Source: Avena insularis (taxonomy: Eukaryota > Streptophyta > Magnoliopsida > Poales > Poaceae). From it: 64,000 nucleotides of DNA. The notes beneath the pieces are model-generated. The model searched no databases. It was not told the DNA's origin and was given only the letters and a program-made list of their open reading frames with translations. This document shows, one piece after another, positions 1-13,447 of the stretch. The number at the start of each line of letters is the position of its first letter. Positions within the stretch are counted from its first letter, which is position 1. Location of the stretch: the NCBI GenBank assembly GCA_023614405.1, contig JAJUPC010000235.1:434001-498000 (forward strand), written 5' to 3'. Made by a program: the position numbers and the translations under genes.

Positions 1-980
1 GCAATGACTCTAGTTGTGGTTCAATAAAAGAAAACACATGCAATTAAACTGGGTGTAGTACATGAAAAGTACACACATGCAGTGACACTGGTGGAAACAT
101 GTGTGGTTTGTGGAAAGAACAGACATGCAATGACGCTAACTATGGTTAATGAAAAGAGCAGACATGTAATGACATTGGTGGATCCATGTGTGGTTTGTGA
201 GAAGAACTCACATGCAATGACACTGGGTGTGGTTCATGAAAAGAACACACATCAAATGACACTGGTGGATCCTTATGTGGTTTGTGAAAAGAACACACAT
301 GCAATGAGTCTAGCTGTGGTTTGTGAAAAGAACAGACATGCAATGACACTAGGTGTGGTTTGTGAAAAGAACACACATCCATTGACACTGGTGGATCCAT
401 ATGTGGTTTGTGGAAAGAACAGACATGCAATGACTCTTGTTGTGGTTTGTGAAAAGAACAGACATGCAATGACACTGGTGGATGCATGTGTCGTTTGTGA
501 GAAGCACACACATGTAATGACTCTGGCTGTGGTTCATGAAAAGAAAACAGATCCAATGAAACTGGTGTATCCTTATGTGGTTTGTGAAAAGAACACACAT
601 GTAATGACTCTGGGTGTGGTTCATGAAAAGAACACACATGCAATGACACTGGTGTATCCTTATGTGGTTTGTGAGAAGAACACACATGCAATGACTCTAG
701 CTGTGGTTCATGAAAAGAACACACATACAATGACACTGGTGGATCCATGTGTGGTTCATGAAAAGAACATACATGCAATGACACTAGCTGTGGTTCATGA
801 AAAGAACACACATCCACTGACACTAGGTGTGGTTAATGAAAAGAACAGACATGCAATGACAATGGCTGTGGTTCATGAAAAGAACACACATCCAATGACA
901 CTGGTGGATCCATATGTGGTTTGTGGAAAGAACAAACATGCAATGACTCTAGTTGTGGTTCATGAAAAGAATAAACATAC

Positions 981-3900
981 AATGACACTGGTGGATCCAT
1001 GTGTGGTTGGTGAGAAGAATAGACATGCAATGATTCTGGCTATGGTTCATGAAAAGAAAACACATGCAATGACACTGGGTGTGGTTCGTGAAAAGAACAC
1101 ACATCCAATGACACTGGTGGATCCATGTGTGGTTTGTGGAAAGAAGAGACATGCAATGACTCTGGCTATGGTTCATGAAAAGAACACACATCCAATGACA
1201 CTGGTGGATCCATGTGTGGTTTGTGGAAACAATAGACATGCAATGACTCTAGCTTTGGTTCATGAAAAGAAGAGACATGCAATGACACTGGTGGATCCAT
1301 GTGTGGTTTGTGGGAAGAACAGACATGCAATGACTCTGGCTGTGGTTCATGAAAAGCACACACATCCAATGACACTGGTGGATCCATATGTGGTTTGTGG
1401 AAAGAACAAGCATGCAATGAATCTAGCTGTGGTTCATGAATAGAACAGACATACAATGACACTGGTGGATCCATGTGTGGTTTGTGAGAAGAACAGACAT
1501 GCAATGATTCTAGATGTGGTCCATGAAAAGAAAACACATGCAATGACACTCGTGTATCCTTATGTGGTTTGTAAAAAGAACACACATGCAATGACTCTGG
1601 GTGTGGTTCACGAAAAGAACACACATCCAATGACACTGGTGGATCAATGTGTGGTTTTGTGGAAATAACAAACATGCAATGACACTGGTGTGGTTCATGA
1701 ATAGAACACACATCCAGTGACACTGGTGGATCCATGTGTGGTTTGTGGAAAGAACAGACATGCAATGACACTAGTGTGGTTCATGAAAACAACACACATC
1801 CAATGACACTGGTGGATCCATATGTGGTTTGTGGAAAGAACAGACATGCAATGACACTGGGTGTGATTAATGAAAAGAACAGACATGCAATGACACTTGG
1901 TGTGGTTCATGAAAAGAACACACATCGAATGACATTGGTGTATCCTTATGTGGTTTGTGAGAATAATAGACATGCAATGACTCTAGTTGTGGTTCATGAA
2001 AAGAATAGACATGCAATGACACTGGTGGATCCATGTGTGGTTTGTGAGAAGAACAGAAATGCAATGACTCTAGCTATGGTTCATGAAAAGAACACACATA
2101 CATTAACACTGGTGGATCCATATATGGTTTGTGGAAAGAACAGACATGTAATGACTCTATCTGTGGTTCATGAAAAAGAACAGACATGCAATGACACTGG
2201 TGGATCCATGTGTGGTTTGCGGGAAGAACAGACATGCAATGACTCTGGCTGTGGTTCATGAAAAGAACACACATCCAATGACACAGGTGGATCCTTATGT
2301 GGTTTCTGAAAGAATAGACATGCAATGACTCTAGTTGTGGTTCATGAAAAGAACAGACATGCAATGACACTGGTGGATCCATGTGTGGTTTGTTGGAAGA
2401 ACAGACATGCAATGACTCTGGCTGTGGTTCATGAAAAAAAATCACATGAAATGACACTGGGTGTGCTTCATGAAAAGAACAAACATGCAATGACACTGGT
2501 GGATCCATGTGTGGTTTGTAGAAAGAAGAGACATGCAATGACTCTGGCTGTGGTTCATGAAAAGAACACACATCCAATGACACTAGTGGATCCATGTGTG
2601 GTTTGTGGAAAGAACAGACATGCAATGACTCTAGCTTTGGTTCATGAAAAGAACAAACATGCAATGACACTGGTGGATCCATGTGTGCTTTGTGGGAAGA
2701 ACAGACATGCAATGACTCTAGATGTGGTTCATGAAAAGCACACACATCCAATGACACTGGTGGATCCATATGTGGTTTGTGGAAAGAACAGACATGCAAT
2801 GACTCTGGCTGTGGTTCATGAAAACAACACACATCCAATGACACTGGTGGATCCATGTGTGGTTGGTGAGAAGAATAGACATGCAATGATTCTGGCTATG
2901 GTTCATGAAAAGAAAACACATGCAATGACACTGGGTGTGGTTCGTGAAAAGAACACACATCCAATGACACTGGTGGATCCATGTGTGGTTTGTGGAAAGA
3001 AGAGACATGCAATGACTCTGGCTATGGTTCATGAAAAGAACACACATCCAATGACACTGGTGGATCCATGTGTGGTTTGTGGAAACAATAGACATGCAAT
3101 GACTCTAGCTTTGGTTCATGAAAAGAAGAGACATGCAATGACACTGGTGGATCCATGTGTGGTTTGTGGGAAGAACAGACATGCAATGACTCTGGCTGTG
3201 GTTCATGAAAAGCACACACATCCAATGACACTGGTGGATCCATATGTGGTTTGTGGAAAGAACAAGCATGCAATGAATCTAGCTGTGGTTCATGAATAGA
3301 ACAGACATACAATGACACTGGTGGATCCATGTGTGGTTTGTGAGAAGAACAGACATGCAATGATTCTAGATGTGGTCCATGAAAAGAAAACACATGCAAT
3401 GACACTCGTGTATCCTTATGTGGTTTGTAAAAAGAACACACATGCAATGACTCTGGGTGTGGTTCACGAAAAGAACACACATCCAATGACACTGGTGGAT
3501 CAATGTGTGGTTTTGTGGAAATAACAAACATGCAATGACACTGGTGTGGTTCATGAATAGAACACACATCCAGTGACACTGGTGGATCCATGTGTGGTTT
3601 GTGGAAAGAACAGACATGCAATGACACTAGTGTGGTTCATGAAAACAACACACATCCAATGACACTGGTGGATCCATATGTGGTTTGTGGAAAGAACAGA
3701 CATGCAATGACACTGGGTGTGATTAATGAAAAGAACAGACATGCAATGACACTTGGTGTGGTTCATGAAAAGAACACACATCGAATGACATTGGTGTATC
3801 CTTATGTGGTTTGTGAGAATAATAGACATGCAATGACTCTAGTTGTGGTTCATGAAAAGAATAGACATGCAATGACACTGGTGGATCCATGTGTGGTTTG

Positions 3901-4641
3901 TGAGAAGAACAGAAATGCAATGACTCTAGCTATGGTTCATGAAAAGAACACACATACATTAACACTGGTGGATCCATATATGGTTTGTGGAAAGAACAGA
4001 CATGTAATGACTCTATCTGTGGTTCATGAAAAAGAACAGACATGCAATGACACTGGTGGATCCATGTGTGGTTTGCGGGAAGAACAGACATGCAATGACT
4101 GGTCAGGTTCATGAAAAGAACACACATCCAATGACAGGTGGATCCTTATGTGGTTTCTGAAAGAATAGACATGCAATGACTCTAGTTGTGGTTCATGAAA
4201 AGAACAGACATGCAATGACACTGGTGGATCCATGTGTGGTTTGTTGGAAGAACAGACATGCAATGACTCTGGCTGTGGTTCATGAAAAAAAATCACATGA
4301 AATGACACTGGGTGTGCTTCATGAAAAGAACAAACATGCAATGACACTGGTGGATCCATGTGTGGTTTGTAGAAAGAAGAGACATGCAATGACTCTGGCT
4401 ATGGTTCATGAAAAGAACACACATCCAATGACACTAGTGGATCCATGTGTGGTTTGTGGAAAGAACAGACATGCAATGACTCTAGCTTTGGTTCATGAAA
4501 AGAACAAACATGCAATGACACTGGTGGATCCATGTGTGCTTTGTGGGAAGAACAGACATGCAATGACTCTAGATGTGGTTCATGAAAAGCACACACATCC
4601 AATGACACTGGTGGATCCATATGTGGTTTGTGGAAAGAACA
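981..4641 (+). repeat. Tandem higher-order duplication in Sat1, offset 1,856 bp
   Basis: About 981-2,790 is repeated at about 2,837-4,641. Corresponding points lie 1,856 bp apart (for example 1,001 and 2,857; 1,456 and 3,312; 1,734 and 3,590). After about 4,098 the offset falls to 1,851 because the second copy lacks 3 bp near 4,100 and 2 bp near 4,135. Apart from those indels only isolated substitutions are visible, for example GGCTGTGG against GGCTATGG near 2,545 and 4,397. This is far closer than neighbouring monomers are to each other, so the duplication is recent or an assembly duplication. Similarity ends at about 4,641, where the second copy runs into an odd junction, AACATTGCAATTAATC. 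Confidence 0.88.
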
Positions 4642-6299
4642 AACATTGCAATTAATCTAGTTGTGGTTCATGAAAAGAACAGACATACAATGACACTGGT
4701 GGATCCATGTGTGGTTTGTGAAAAGAACAAACATGCAATGACTCTGGGTGTGGTTCATGAAATGAACAAACATCTAATGACACTGGGTGTGGTTCATGAA
4801 AAGAACACAAATCCAATGACAGTAGGTGTGGTTAATGAAAAGAATAGACATGCAATGACTCTGGCTATAGTTCATGAAAAGAACACACATCCAATGACAC
4901 TGGTGGATCCATATGTGGTTTGTGGAAAGAAGAAACATGCAATGACTCTAGCAATGATTCTGGTGGATCCATGTGTGGTTTGTGAGAAGAACAGACATAC
5001 AATGACACTGGTGGATCCATGTGTGGTTTGTGAGAAGAACAGACATGCAATGATTCTGGCTGTTGTTCATGAAAAGAAAACACATGCAATGACACTGGGT
5101 GTGGTTCGTGAAAAGAACATACATCCAATGATACTGGTGGATCCTTATGTGGTTTCTGGAATGAACAGGCATGCAATGATCTAGCTGTCGTTCATGAAAA
5201 GAACACACATGCAATCACACTGGTGGATCCATGTGTGGTTTGTGGAAAGAGCAAACATGCAATGACTCTAGCCGTGGTTTGTGAAAATAATAGACATGCA
5301 ATGACACTGTTGGATCCATGTGTAGTTTGTGAGAAGAACACACATGAAACGACTCTGGCTGTGGTTCATGAAAAGAAAACACATCCAATGACACTGGTGT
5401 ATCCTCATGTGGTTTGTGAAAAGAACACACATGCAATGACTATGGGTGTGGTTCATGAAAAGAACACACATGCAATGACATTGGTGTATCCTTATGTTGT
5501 TTGTGAGAAGAACACACATGCAATGACTCTAGCTATGGTTCATGAAAAGAACACACATACAATGACACTGGTGGATCCATGTGTGCTTTGTGAAAACAAC
5601 AAACATGCAATGACTCTGGGTGTGGTTCATGAAAAGAACAGACATCCAATGACACTGGGTGTGGTTCATGAAAAGAACACACATCCAATGACACTGGCGT
5701 GGTAAATGAAAAGAACAGACATGCAATGACTCTGGTTGTGGTTCATGAAAAGAACACACATCCAATGACACTGGTGGATCCATATGTGGTTTGTGGAAAG
5801 AACAAACATGCAATGACTCTAGTTGTGGTTCATGAAAACAATAGACATACAATGACACTGGTGGATCCATGTGTGGTTTGTGAGAAGAACAGACATGCAA
5901 TGATTCTGGCTGTGGTTCATGAAAAGAAAACACATGCAATGACATTGGGTGTGGTTCGTGAAAAGAACACACATCCAATGACACTGGTGGTTCCTTATGT
6001 GGTTTGTGGAAAGAACATGCATGCAATGACTCTAGCTGTGGTTCATGAAAAGAACACACATGCAATCACACTGGTGGATCCATGTGTGGTTTGTGGAAAG
6101 AGCAGACATGCAATGACTCTAGCTATGGTTTGTGAAAAGAATAGACATGCAATAACACTGTTGGATCCATGTGTGGTTTGTGAGAAGAACACAGATGCAA
6201 CGACTCTGGCTGTGGTTCATGAAAAGAAAACACATCCAATGACACTGGTGTATCCTTATGTGGTTTATGAAAAGAACACACATGCAATGACTCTGGTTG

Positions 6300-9250
6300 T
6301 GGATCATGAAAAGAACACACATCCAATGACACGGGTGGATCCATGTGTGGTTTTGTGGAAATAACAGACATGCAATGACACTGGTGTGGTTCATGAAAAG
6401 AACACACATCTAGTGACACTGGTGGATCCATGTGTGTTTTGTGGAAAGAACATACATGCAATGACACTGGTGTGGTTCATGAAAAGAACACACATCCAAT
6501 GGCACTGGTGGATCCATATGTGGTTTGTGGAAAGAACAGACATGCAATGACACTGGGTGTGGTTAATGAAAAGAACAGACATGCAATGACACTGGGTCTG
6601 TTTAATGAAAAGAACAGACATGCAATGACACTGGTGGATCCATGTGTGGTTTCTAAGAAGAACACACATGCAATGAAACTGGGTGTGGTTCATGAAAAGA
6701 ACTCACATCCAATGACACTGGTGTATCCTTATGTGGTTTGTGAGAAGAACAGACATGCAATGACTCTAGCTGTGGTTCATGAAAAGAACACACATGCAAT
6801 GACACTGGTGGATCCATGTGTGGTTTGTGAGAAGAACAAACATGCAATAACTCTTGCTGTGGTTCATGAAAAGAAAACTCATCCAATGACAATGGTGTAT
6901 ACTTCTGTGGTTTGTGGATAGAACAGACATGCAATGACTCTAGCTGTGGTTCATGAAAAGAACAGACATGCAATCACACTGGAGGATCCATGTTTGGTTT
7001 GTGGAAAGAACGGACATGCAATGACACTAGTGTGGTTCATGAAAAGAGAAGACATGCAATGACACTGGTGGATCCATGTGTGGTTTGTCAGAAGAACACA
7101 CATGCAATGACATTGGGTGTGCTTCATGAAAAGAACACACATCCAATGACACTAGTGGATCCTTATGTGGTTTGTGAAAAGAACAGACATGCAATGACTC
7201 TAGCTGTGGTTCATGAAAAGAACACACATCCAATGACATTGGTGGATCCATATGTGGTTTGTGGAAAGAACAAACATGCAATGACTCTAGCTGTGGTTTG
7301 TGAAAAGAACACACATGCAATGACTCTAGCTGTGGTACATGAAAAGAACACACATCCAGTGACATTGGTGGATCCATATGTGGTTTGTGGAAAGAACAGA
7401 CATGCGATGAGTCTGGTTGTGGTTCATGAAAAGAATAGACATGCAATGACACTGGTGGATCCATGTGTGGTTAGTGAGAAGAACACACATGCAATGGCAC
7501 TGGGTGTGGTTCATGAAAAGAACACACATCCAATGACACTGTTGTATCCTTATGTGGTTTGTGAGAATAATAGACATGCAATGACTCTAGCTGTGGTTCA
7601 TGAAATGATCAGACATGCAATGACACTGGTGGATCCATGTGTGGTTTGTGAGAAGAACAAACATGCAATGACTCTGGCTATGGTTCATGAAAAGAACACA
7701 CATCCATTGACTGTGGTGGATCCATATGTGGTTTGTGGAAAGAACAAACAGGCAATGACTCTAGCTGTGGTTCATGAAAAGAACAAACATGCAATGACAC
7801 TAGTGGATCCATGTGTGGTTTGTGGGAATAACAGACATGCAATGACTCTGGCTGTGGTTCATGAAAAGAACACACATCCAATGACACGGGTGGATCCATG
7901 TGTGGTTTTGTGGAAATAACAGACATGCAATGACAGTGGTGTGGTTCATGAAAAGAACACACATCTAGTGACAATGGTGGATCCATGTGTGGTTTGTGGA
8001 AAGAACAGACATGCAATCACACTGGTGTGGTTCATGAAAAGAACACACATCCAATGGCACTAGTGGATCCATTTGTGATTTGTGGAAAGAACAGTCATGC
8101 AATGACACTGGTGTGGTTAATGAAAAGAACAGACATGCAATGCCACTAGGTCTGGTTAATGAAAAGAACAGACATGCAATGACACTGGTGGATCCATGTG
8201 TGGTTTGTGAGAAGAACATACATGCAATAACTCTTGCTGTGGTTCATGAAAAGAAAACTCATCCAATGACAATGGTGTATACTTCTGTAGTTTGTGGAAA
8301 GAACAGACATGCAATGACTCTAGCTGTGGTTCATGAAAAGAATAGACATGCAATCACACTGGTGGATCCATGTGTGGTTTGTGGAAAGAACGGACTTGCA
8401 ATGAAATTAGTGTGGTTCATGAAAAGAGAAGACATGCAATGACACTGGTGGATCCATGTGTGGTTTGTGAGAAGAACACACATGCAACGACATTGGGTGT
8501 GCTTCATGAAAAAACACACATCCAATGACACTAGTTGATCCTTATGTGGTTTGTGAAAAGAACAGACATGCAATGATTCTAGCTGTGGTTCATGAAAAGG
8601 ACACACATCCAATGACATTGGTGGATCCATATGTGGTTTGTGGAAAGAACAAACATGCAATGACCCTAGCTGTGGTTTGTGAAAAGAAGACACGTGCAAT
8701 GACTCTAGCTGTGGTACATGAAAAGAACACACATCCAGTGACATTGGTGGATCCATATGCGGTTTGTGGAAAGAACAGACATGCAATGAGTCTGGATGTG
8801 GTTCATGAAAAGAATAGACATGCAATGACACTAGTGGATCCATGTGTAGTTTGTGAGAAGAACACACATGCAATGGCACTGGGTGTGGTTCATGAAAAGA
8901 ACACACATCCAATGACACTATTGTATCCTTATGTGGTTTGTGAGAATAATAGACATGCAATGACTCAAGCTGTGGTTCATGAAATGAACAGACATGCAAT
9001 GACACTAGTGGATCCATGTGTGGTTTGTGAGAAGAACAAACATGCAATGACTCTGGCCATGGTTCATGAAACGAACACACATCCATTGACTGTGGTGGAT
9101 ACATATGTGGTTTGTGGAAAGAACAAACATGCAGTGACTCTAACTGTGGTTCATGAAAAGAACAAACATGCAATGACACTAGTGGATCCATGTGTGTTTG
9201 TGGGAATAACAGACATGCAATGACTCTGGCTATGGTTCATGAAAAGAACA
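6300..9250 (+). repeat. Tandem higher-order duplication in Sat1, about 1.38-1.56 kb offset
   Basis: About 6,300-7,870 is repeated at about 7,870-9,250. The GGTTTTGTGGAAATAACA variant lies at 6,350 and 7,905 (offset 1,555). The rare GAAAAGAGAAGACATGC variant lies near 7,040 and 8,420 (offset 1,380). The change of offset is explained by about 174 bp, two 87-bp dimers, present at about 6,650-6,830 and missing from the second copy near 8,205. The copies are more diverged than the 1,856-bp pair, so this event is probably older. Confidence 0.75.
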
Positions 9251-10899
9251 CACATCCAATGACACAGGTGGATCCTTATGTGGTTTGTGAAAAGAATGGA
9301 CATGCAATGACTCTAGATGTGGTTTATGAAAAGAACAGACATGCAATGACACTGGTGGATCCATGTGTGGTTTGTGGGAAGAACAGACGTGCAATGACTC
9401 TGGCTGTGGTTCATGAAAACAAAACACATGCAATGACACTGGGTGTGGTTCATGAAACGAACACACATCCAATGACACTGGTGGATCCATGTGTGGTTTG
9501 TGGAAAGAACATACATGCAATGTCTCGGGCTGTGGCTCATGAAAAGAACACACATCCAATGACACTGGTGGATCCATATGTGGTTTGTGGAAAGAACATA
9601 CATGCAATGACTATAGCTTTTGTTCATGAAATGAACAGATATGCAATGACACTGGTGGATCCATGTGTGGTTTGTGGGAAGAACAGACATGCAATGACTC
9701 TGGCTATGGTTCATGAAAAGAAAACACATTCAATCACACTGGGTGTAGTTCAGAAAAAAGAACACACATGAAGTGACACTGGTGCAAACATGTGTGGTTT
9801 GTGGAAAGAACAGACATGCAATGACTCTAGCTATGGTTAATGAAAAGAGTAGACATGTAATGACACTGGTGGATCCATGTGTGGTTTGTGAAAAGAACAC
9901 ACATGCAATGACACTGGGTGTGGTTCATGAAAAGAACACACATCAAATGACACTACTGGATCCCTATGTGGTTTGTGAAAAGAACACACATGCAATGACT
10001 CTAGCTGTAGTTTGTGAAAACAACACACATCCAATGACATTGGTGGATCCATATGTGGTTTGTGGAAAGAACAGACATGCAATGACTCTAGCTGTGGTTT
10101 GTGAAAAGAACAGACATGCAATGACACTGGTGTGGTCCATGTGTCGTTTGTGAGAAGAGCACACATGTAATGACTATGGCTGTGGTTCATGAAAAGAAAA
10201 TAGATCCAATGACACTGGTGTATCCTTATGTGGTTTGTGAAAAGAACACACATGCAATTACTCTGGGTGTGGTTCATGAAAATAACACACATGCAATGAC
10301 ACTGGTGGATCCATGTGTGGTTTGTGAGAAGAACACGCATGCAATGGCACTGGGTTTGCTTCATGAAAAGAACACACATCTAATGACACTAGTGGATCCT
10401 TATGTGGTTTGTGAAAAGGACACACATGCAATGACTCTACCTGTGGTTCATGAAAAGAACACACATCCAAAGACACTGGTGGATCCATATGTGGTTTGTG
10501 GAAAGAACAAACATGCAATGAATCAAGATGTGGTTTGTGAAAAGAACACACATGCAATGACTCTAGCTGTGGTTCATGAAAAGAACACACATCCAGTGAC
10601 ACTGGTGGATCCATATGTGGTTTGTGGAAAGAACAGACATGCAATGACTCTTGCTGTGGTTCATGAAAAGAACAGACATGCAATGACACTGGTGGATCCA
10701 TGTGTGGTTTGTGAGAATAACACACATGCAATGACACTGTGTGTGGTTCATGGAAAGAACACACATGCAATGACATTGGTGTATCCTTATGTGGTTTGTG
10801 AGAATAATAGACATGCAATGACTCTAGTTGTGGTTCATGAAAAGAACAAACATGCAATGACACTGGTGGATCCATGTGTGGTTTGTGAGAATAGCAGAC

Positions 10900-12700
10900 A
10901 TGCAATGAATCTAGCTATGGTTCATGAAAAGAACACACATCCAATGACACTAGTCGATCCTTATGTGGTTTGTGAAAAGAAATCACATGCAATGACTCTA
11001 GCTATGGTTCATGAAAAGAACACACATCTAATGACATTGTTGGATCCATATGTGGTTTGTGGAAAGAACAAACATGCAAGGACTCTAGTGGTGGTTTGTG
11101 AAAGGAACACACATGCAATGACTCTAGCTGTGGTTCATGAAAAGAACACACATCCAGTGAAACTTGTGGATCCATATGTGGTTTGTGGAAAGAGCAGACA
11201 TGCAATGAGTCTGGTTGTGGTTCATGAAAAGAACAGACATGCAATGACACTGGTGGATCCATGTGTGGTTTGTAAGAAGAACACACATGCAATGACACTG
11301 GGTGTGGTTCATGAAAAGAACACACATCCACTGACACGGGTGTATCCTTATGTGGTTTGTGAGAATAATAGACATGCAATGACTCTAGCTGTGGTTCATG
11401 AATTGAACAGATGCAATGACACTGGTGGATCCATGTGTCGTTTGTGAGAAGAACAGACATGCAATGACTCTGACTATGGTTCATGAAAAGTACACACATC
11501 CATTGACTGTGCTGGATCCATATGTGGTTTGTGGAAAGAACAGACATGCAATGTCTCTAGTTGTGGTTCATGAAAAGAACATACATGCAATGACACTGGT
11601 GGATCCATGTGTGGTTTGTGGGAAGAACAGACATGCAATGAATCTGGCTATGGTTCTTGAAAAGAACACACATCCAATGACACAGGTGGATCCTTATGTG
11701 GTTTGTGAAAAGAACAGACATGCAATGACTCTAGGTGTGGTTCATGAAAAGAACAAACATGCAATGACACTGGTGGATCCATGTGTGGTTTGTTAGAAGA
11801 ACAGACATGCAATGAATCTAGCTGTGGTTCATGAAAAGAACACACATCCAATGACACTAGTGGATCCTTATGTGGTTTGTGAAAAGAACACACATGCAAT
11901 GACTCTAGCTGTGGTTCATGAAAAGAACACACATCTAATGACATTGGTGGATCCATATGTGGTTTGTGGAAAGAACAAACATTTAAGGACTCTAGTTGTG
12001 GTTTGTGAAAAGAACACACATGCAATGACTCTAGCGGTGGTTCATGAAAAGAACACACATCCAGTGACACTTGTGGATCCATATGTGGTTTGTGGAAACA
12101 ACAGACATGCAATGAGTCTGGTTGTGGTTCATGAAAAGAATAGACATGCAATGACACTGGTAGATCCATGTGTGGTTTGTGAGAAGAACACACATGCAAT
12201 GACACTAGGTGTGGTTCATAAAAAGAACACACATCCAATGACACGGGTGTATCCTTATGTGGTTTGTGAGAATAATAGACATGCAATGACTCTAGCTATG
12301 GTTCATGAAATGAACATACATGCAATGACACTGGTGGATCCATGTGTCGGTTGTGAGAAGAAAAGACATGCAATGACTCTGGCTATGGTTCATAAAAAGA
12401 ACACACATCCATTGACTGTGGTGGATCCATATGTGGTTTGTGGAAAGAACAGACATGCAATGACTCTAGTTGTGGTTCATGAAAAGAACAGACATGCAAT
12501 GAAACTGGTGGATCCATCTGTGGTTTGTGGGAAGAACAGACATGCAATGACTCTGGCTATGGTTCATGAAAAGAACACACATCCAATGACACAGGTGGAT
12601 CCTTATGTGGTTTGTGAAAAGAACAGACATGTAATGACTCTAGATGTGGTTCATGAAAAGAACAGACATGCAATGACACTGGTGGATCCATGTGTGGTTT
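10900..12700 (+). repeat. Tandem higher-order duplication in Sat1, about 907-bp offset
   Basis: About 10,900-11,800 resembles about 11,807-12,700 with an offset near 907 bp. Matching landmarks are the AATCTAGCT variant at about 10,907 and 11,815, the CCAGTGAAACTTGTGG / CCAGTGACACTTGTGG pair at about 11,155 and 12,060, and the GACACGGGTGTATCC pair at about 11,335 and 12,241. The copies differ at scattered bases and by small indels. Confidence 0.65.
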
Positions 12701-13356
12701 GTGGGAAGAACATACATGCAACGACTCTCGCTATGGTTCATGAAAAGAAAACACATGCAATGACACTGGGTGTGGTTCATGAAAATAACAGACATGCAAT
12801 GACACTGGTGGATCCATGTGTGGTTTGTGAGAAGAACAGACATGCAATGGCTCTGGCTGTGGTTCATGAAAATAAAACACATCCAGTGACACTGGTGGAT
12901 CCATGTATGGTTTTTTGGAAATAACAGACATGCAATGACATTGGTGTGTATATATCCACCTTCCCATGATCAGTGAGCGGTGGAACATAACCGACAAGTA
13001 TCATTACAACATCCGAAACATGACGAATTTACAAGACTGACATAAATGTCATTATGGCTACAACATCTTTAGCAGCGGAACATCATCACGCGAGGATCCC
13101 AATCGTGCCTCAACCTACAGGCGACTGACTGGGAAGGCGGCCTAGCTCGCTGGACGTCACCTTAACACTTCGATGTCAATCCTCTGAATGTCTGATCAAG
13201 TAAATAACCAGGGACAATGCCATGAGTACTTTTGAATGTACTCGCAAACCAACAAGATAAAAGAAATAAGGAAATGCAATTCGGGCTGTGGCGAGATAAC
13301 TCTATCTAGGGTTGCTTTTGAAATGCCTAGACTACCTCTTGTAGTTATGGCATCTC

Positions 13357-13447
13357 CATATCTTTGTTGAAAAAGAGTTTTGAAAACACGCCTCTGTTTT
13401 ATAAATCAAGATATGCCCATATCTTTGTTGAAAAAGAGTTTTGAAAA
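13357..13447. repeat. Pair of 31-bp direct repeats inside the LTR-like insertion
   Basis: CCATATCTTTGTTGAAAAAG plus AGTTTTGAAAA occurs at 13,357-13,387 and again at 13,417-13,447, 60 bp apart. It is a local duplication inside the insertion, not a pair of LTRs. Confidence 0.85.

Larger units (their letters stand above)
1..12946 (+). repeat. Satellite array Sat1, left part (39/48-bp monomers)
   Basis: A continuous tandem array with two monomer types. The 39-bp type reads ATGACTCTAGCTGTGGTTCA followed by a TGAAAAGAACACACATGCA-like tail. The 48-bp type starts ATGACACTGGTGGATCCATG, continues TGTGGTTTGT, then has the same GAGAAGAACAGACATGCA-like tail. They differ mainly by a 9-bp segment containing the BamHI site GGATCC. 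They often alternate as an 87-bp dimer, although runs of either type occur. Variants recur: GGATCCATGT, GGATCCATAT, GGATCCTTAT and GTGTATCCTTAT. A frame-shifting variant containing GGTTTTGTGGAAATAACA appears near 1,651, 3,507, 6,350, 7,905 and 12,911. Because 39 and 48 are multiples of three, both strands carry long open frames (up to 453 codons at 82-1,443), but the frames are broken at irregular places by stops and 1-bp indels. I do not recognise the family name. The array is cut off at the left window edge. Confidence 0.95.

Noticed and set aside
82..1443. A 453-codon open frame of repeating MTLVDPCVVCEKNRHA and MTLAVVHEKNTHP units as a repeat-protein gene
   Set aside because: It is a direct translation of the satellite, is interrupted at irregular points along the array, has an equally open frame on the other strand, and lacks a unique amino- or carboxy-terminal region or promoter.
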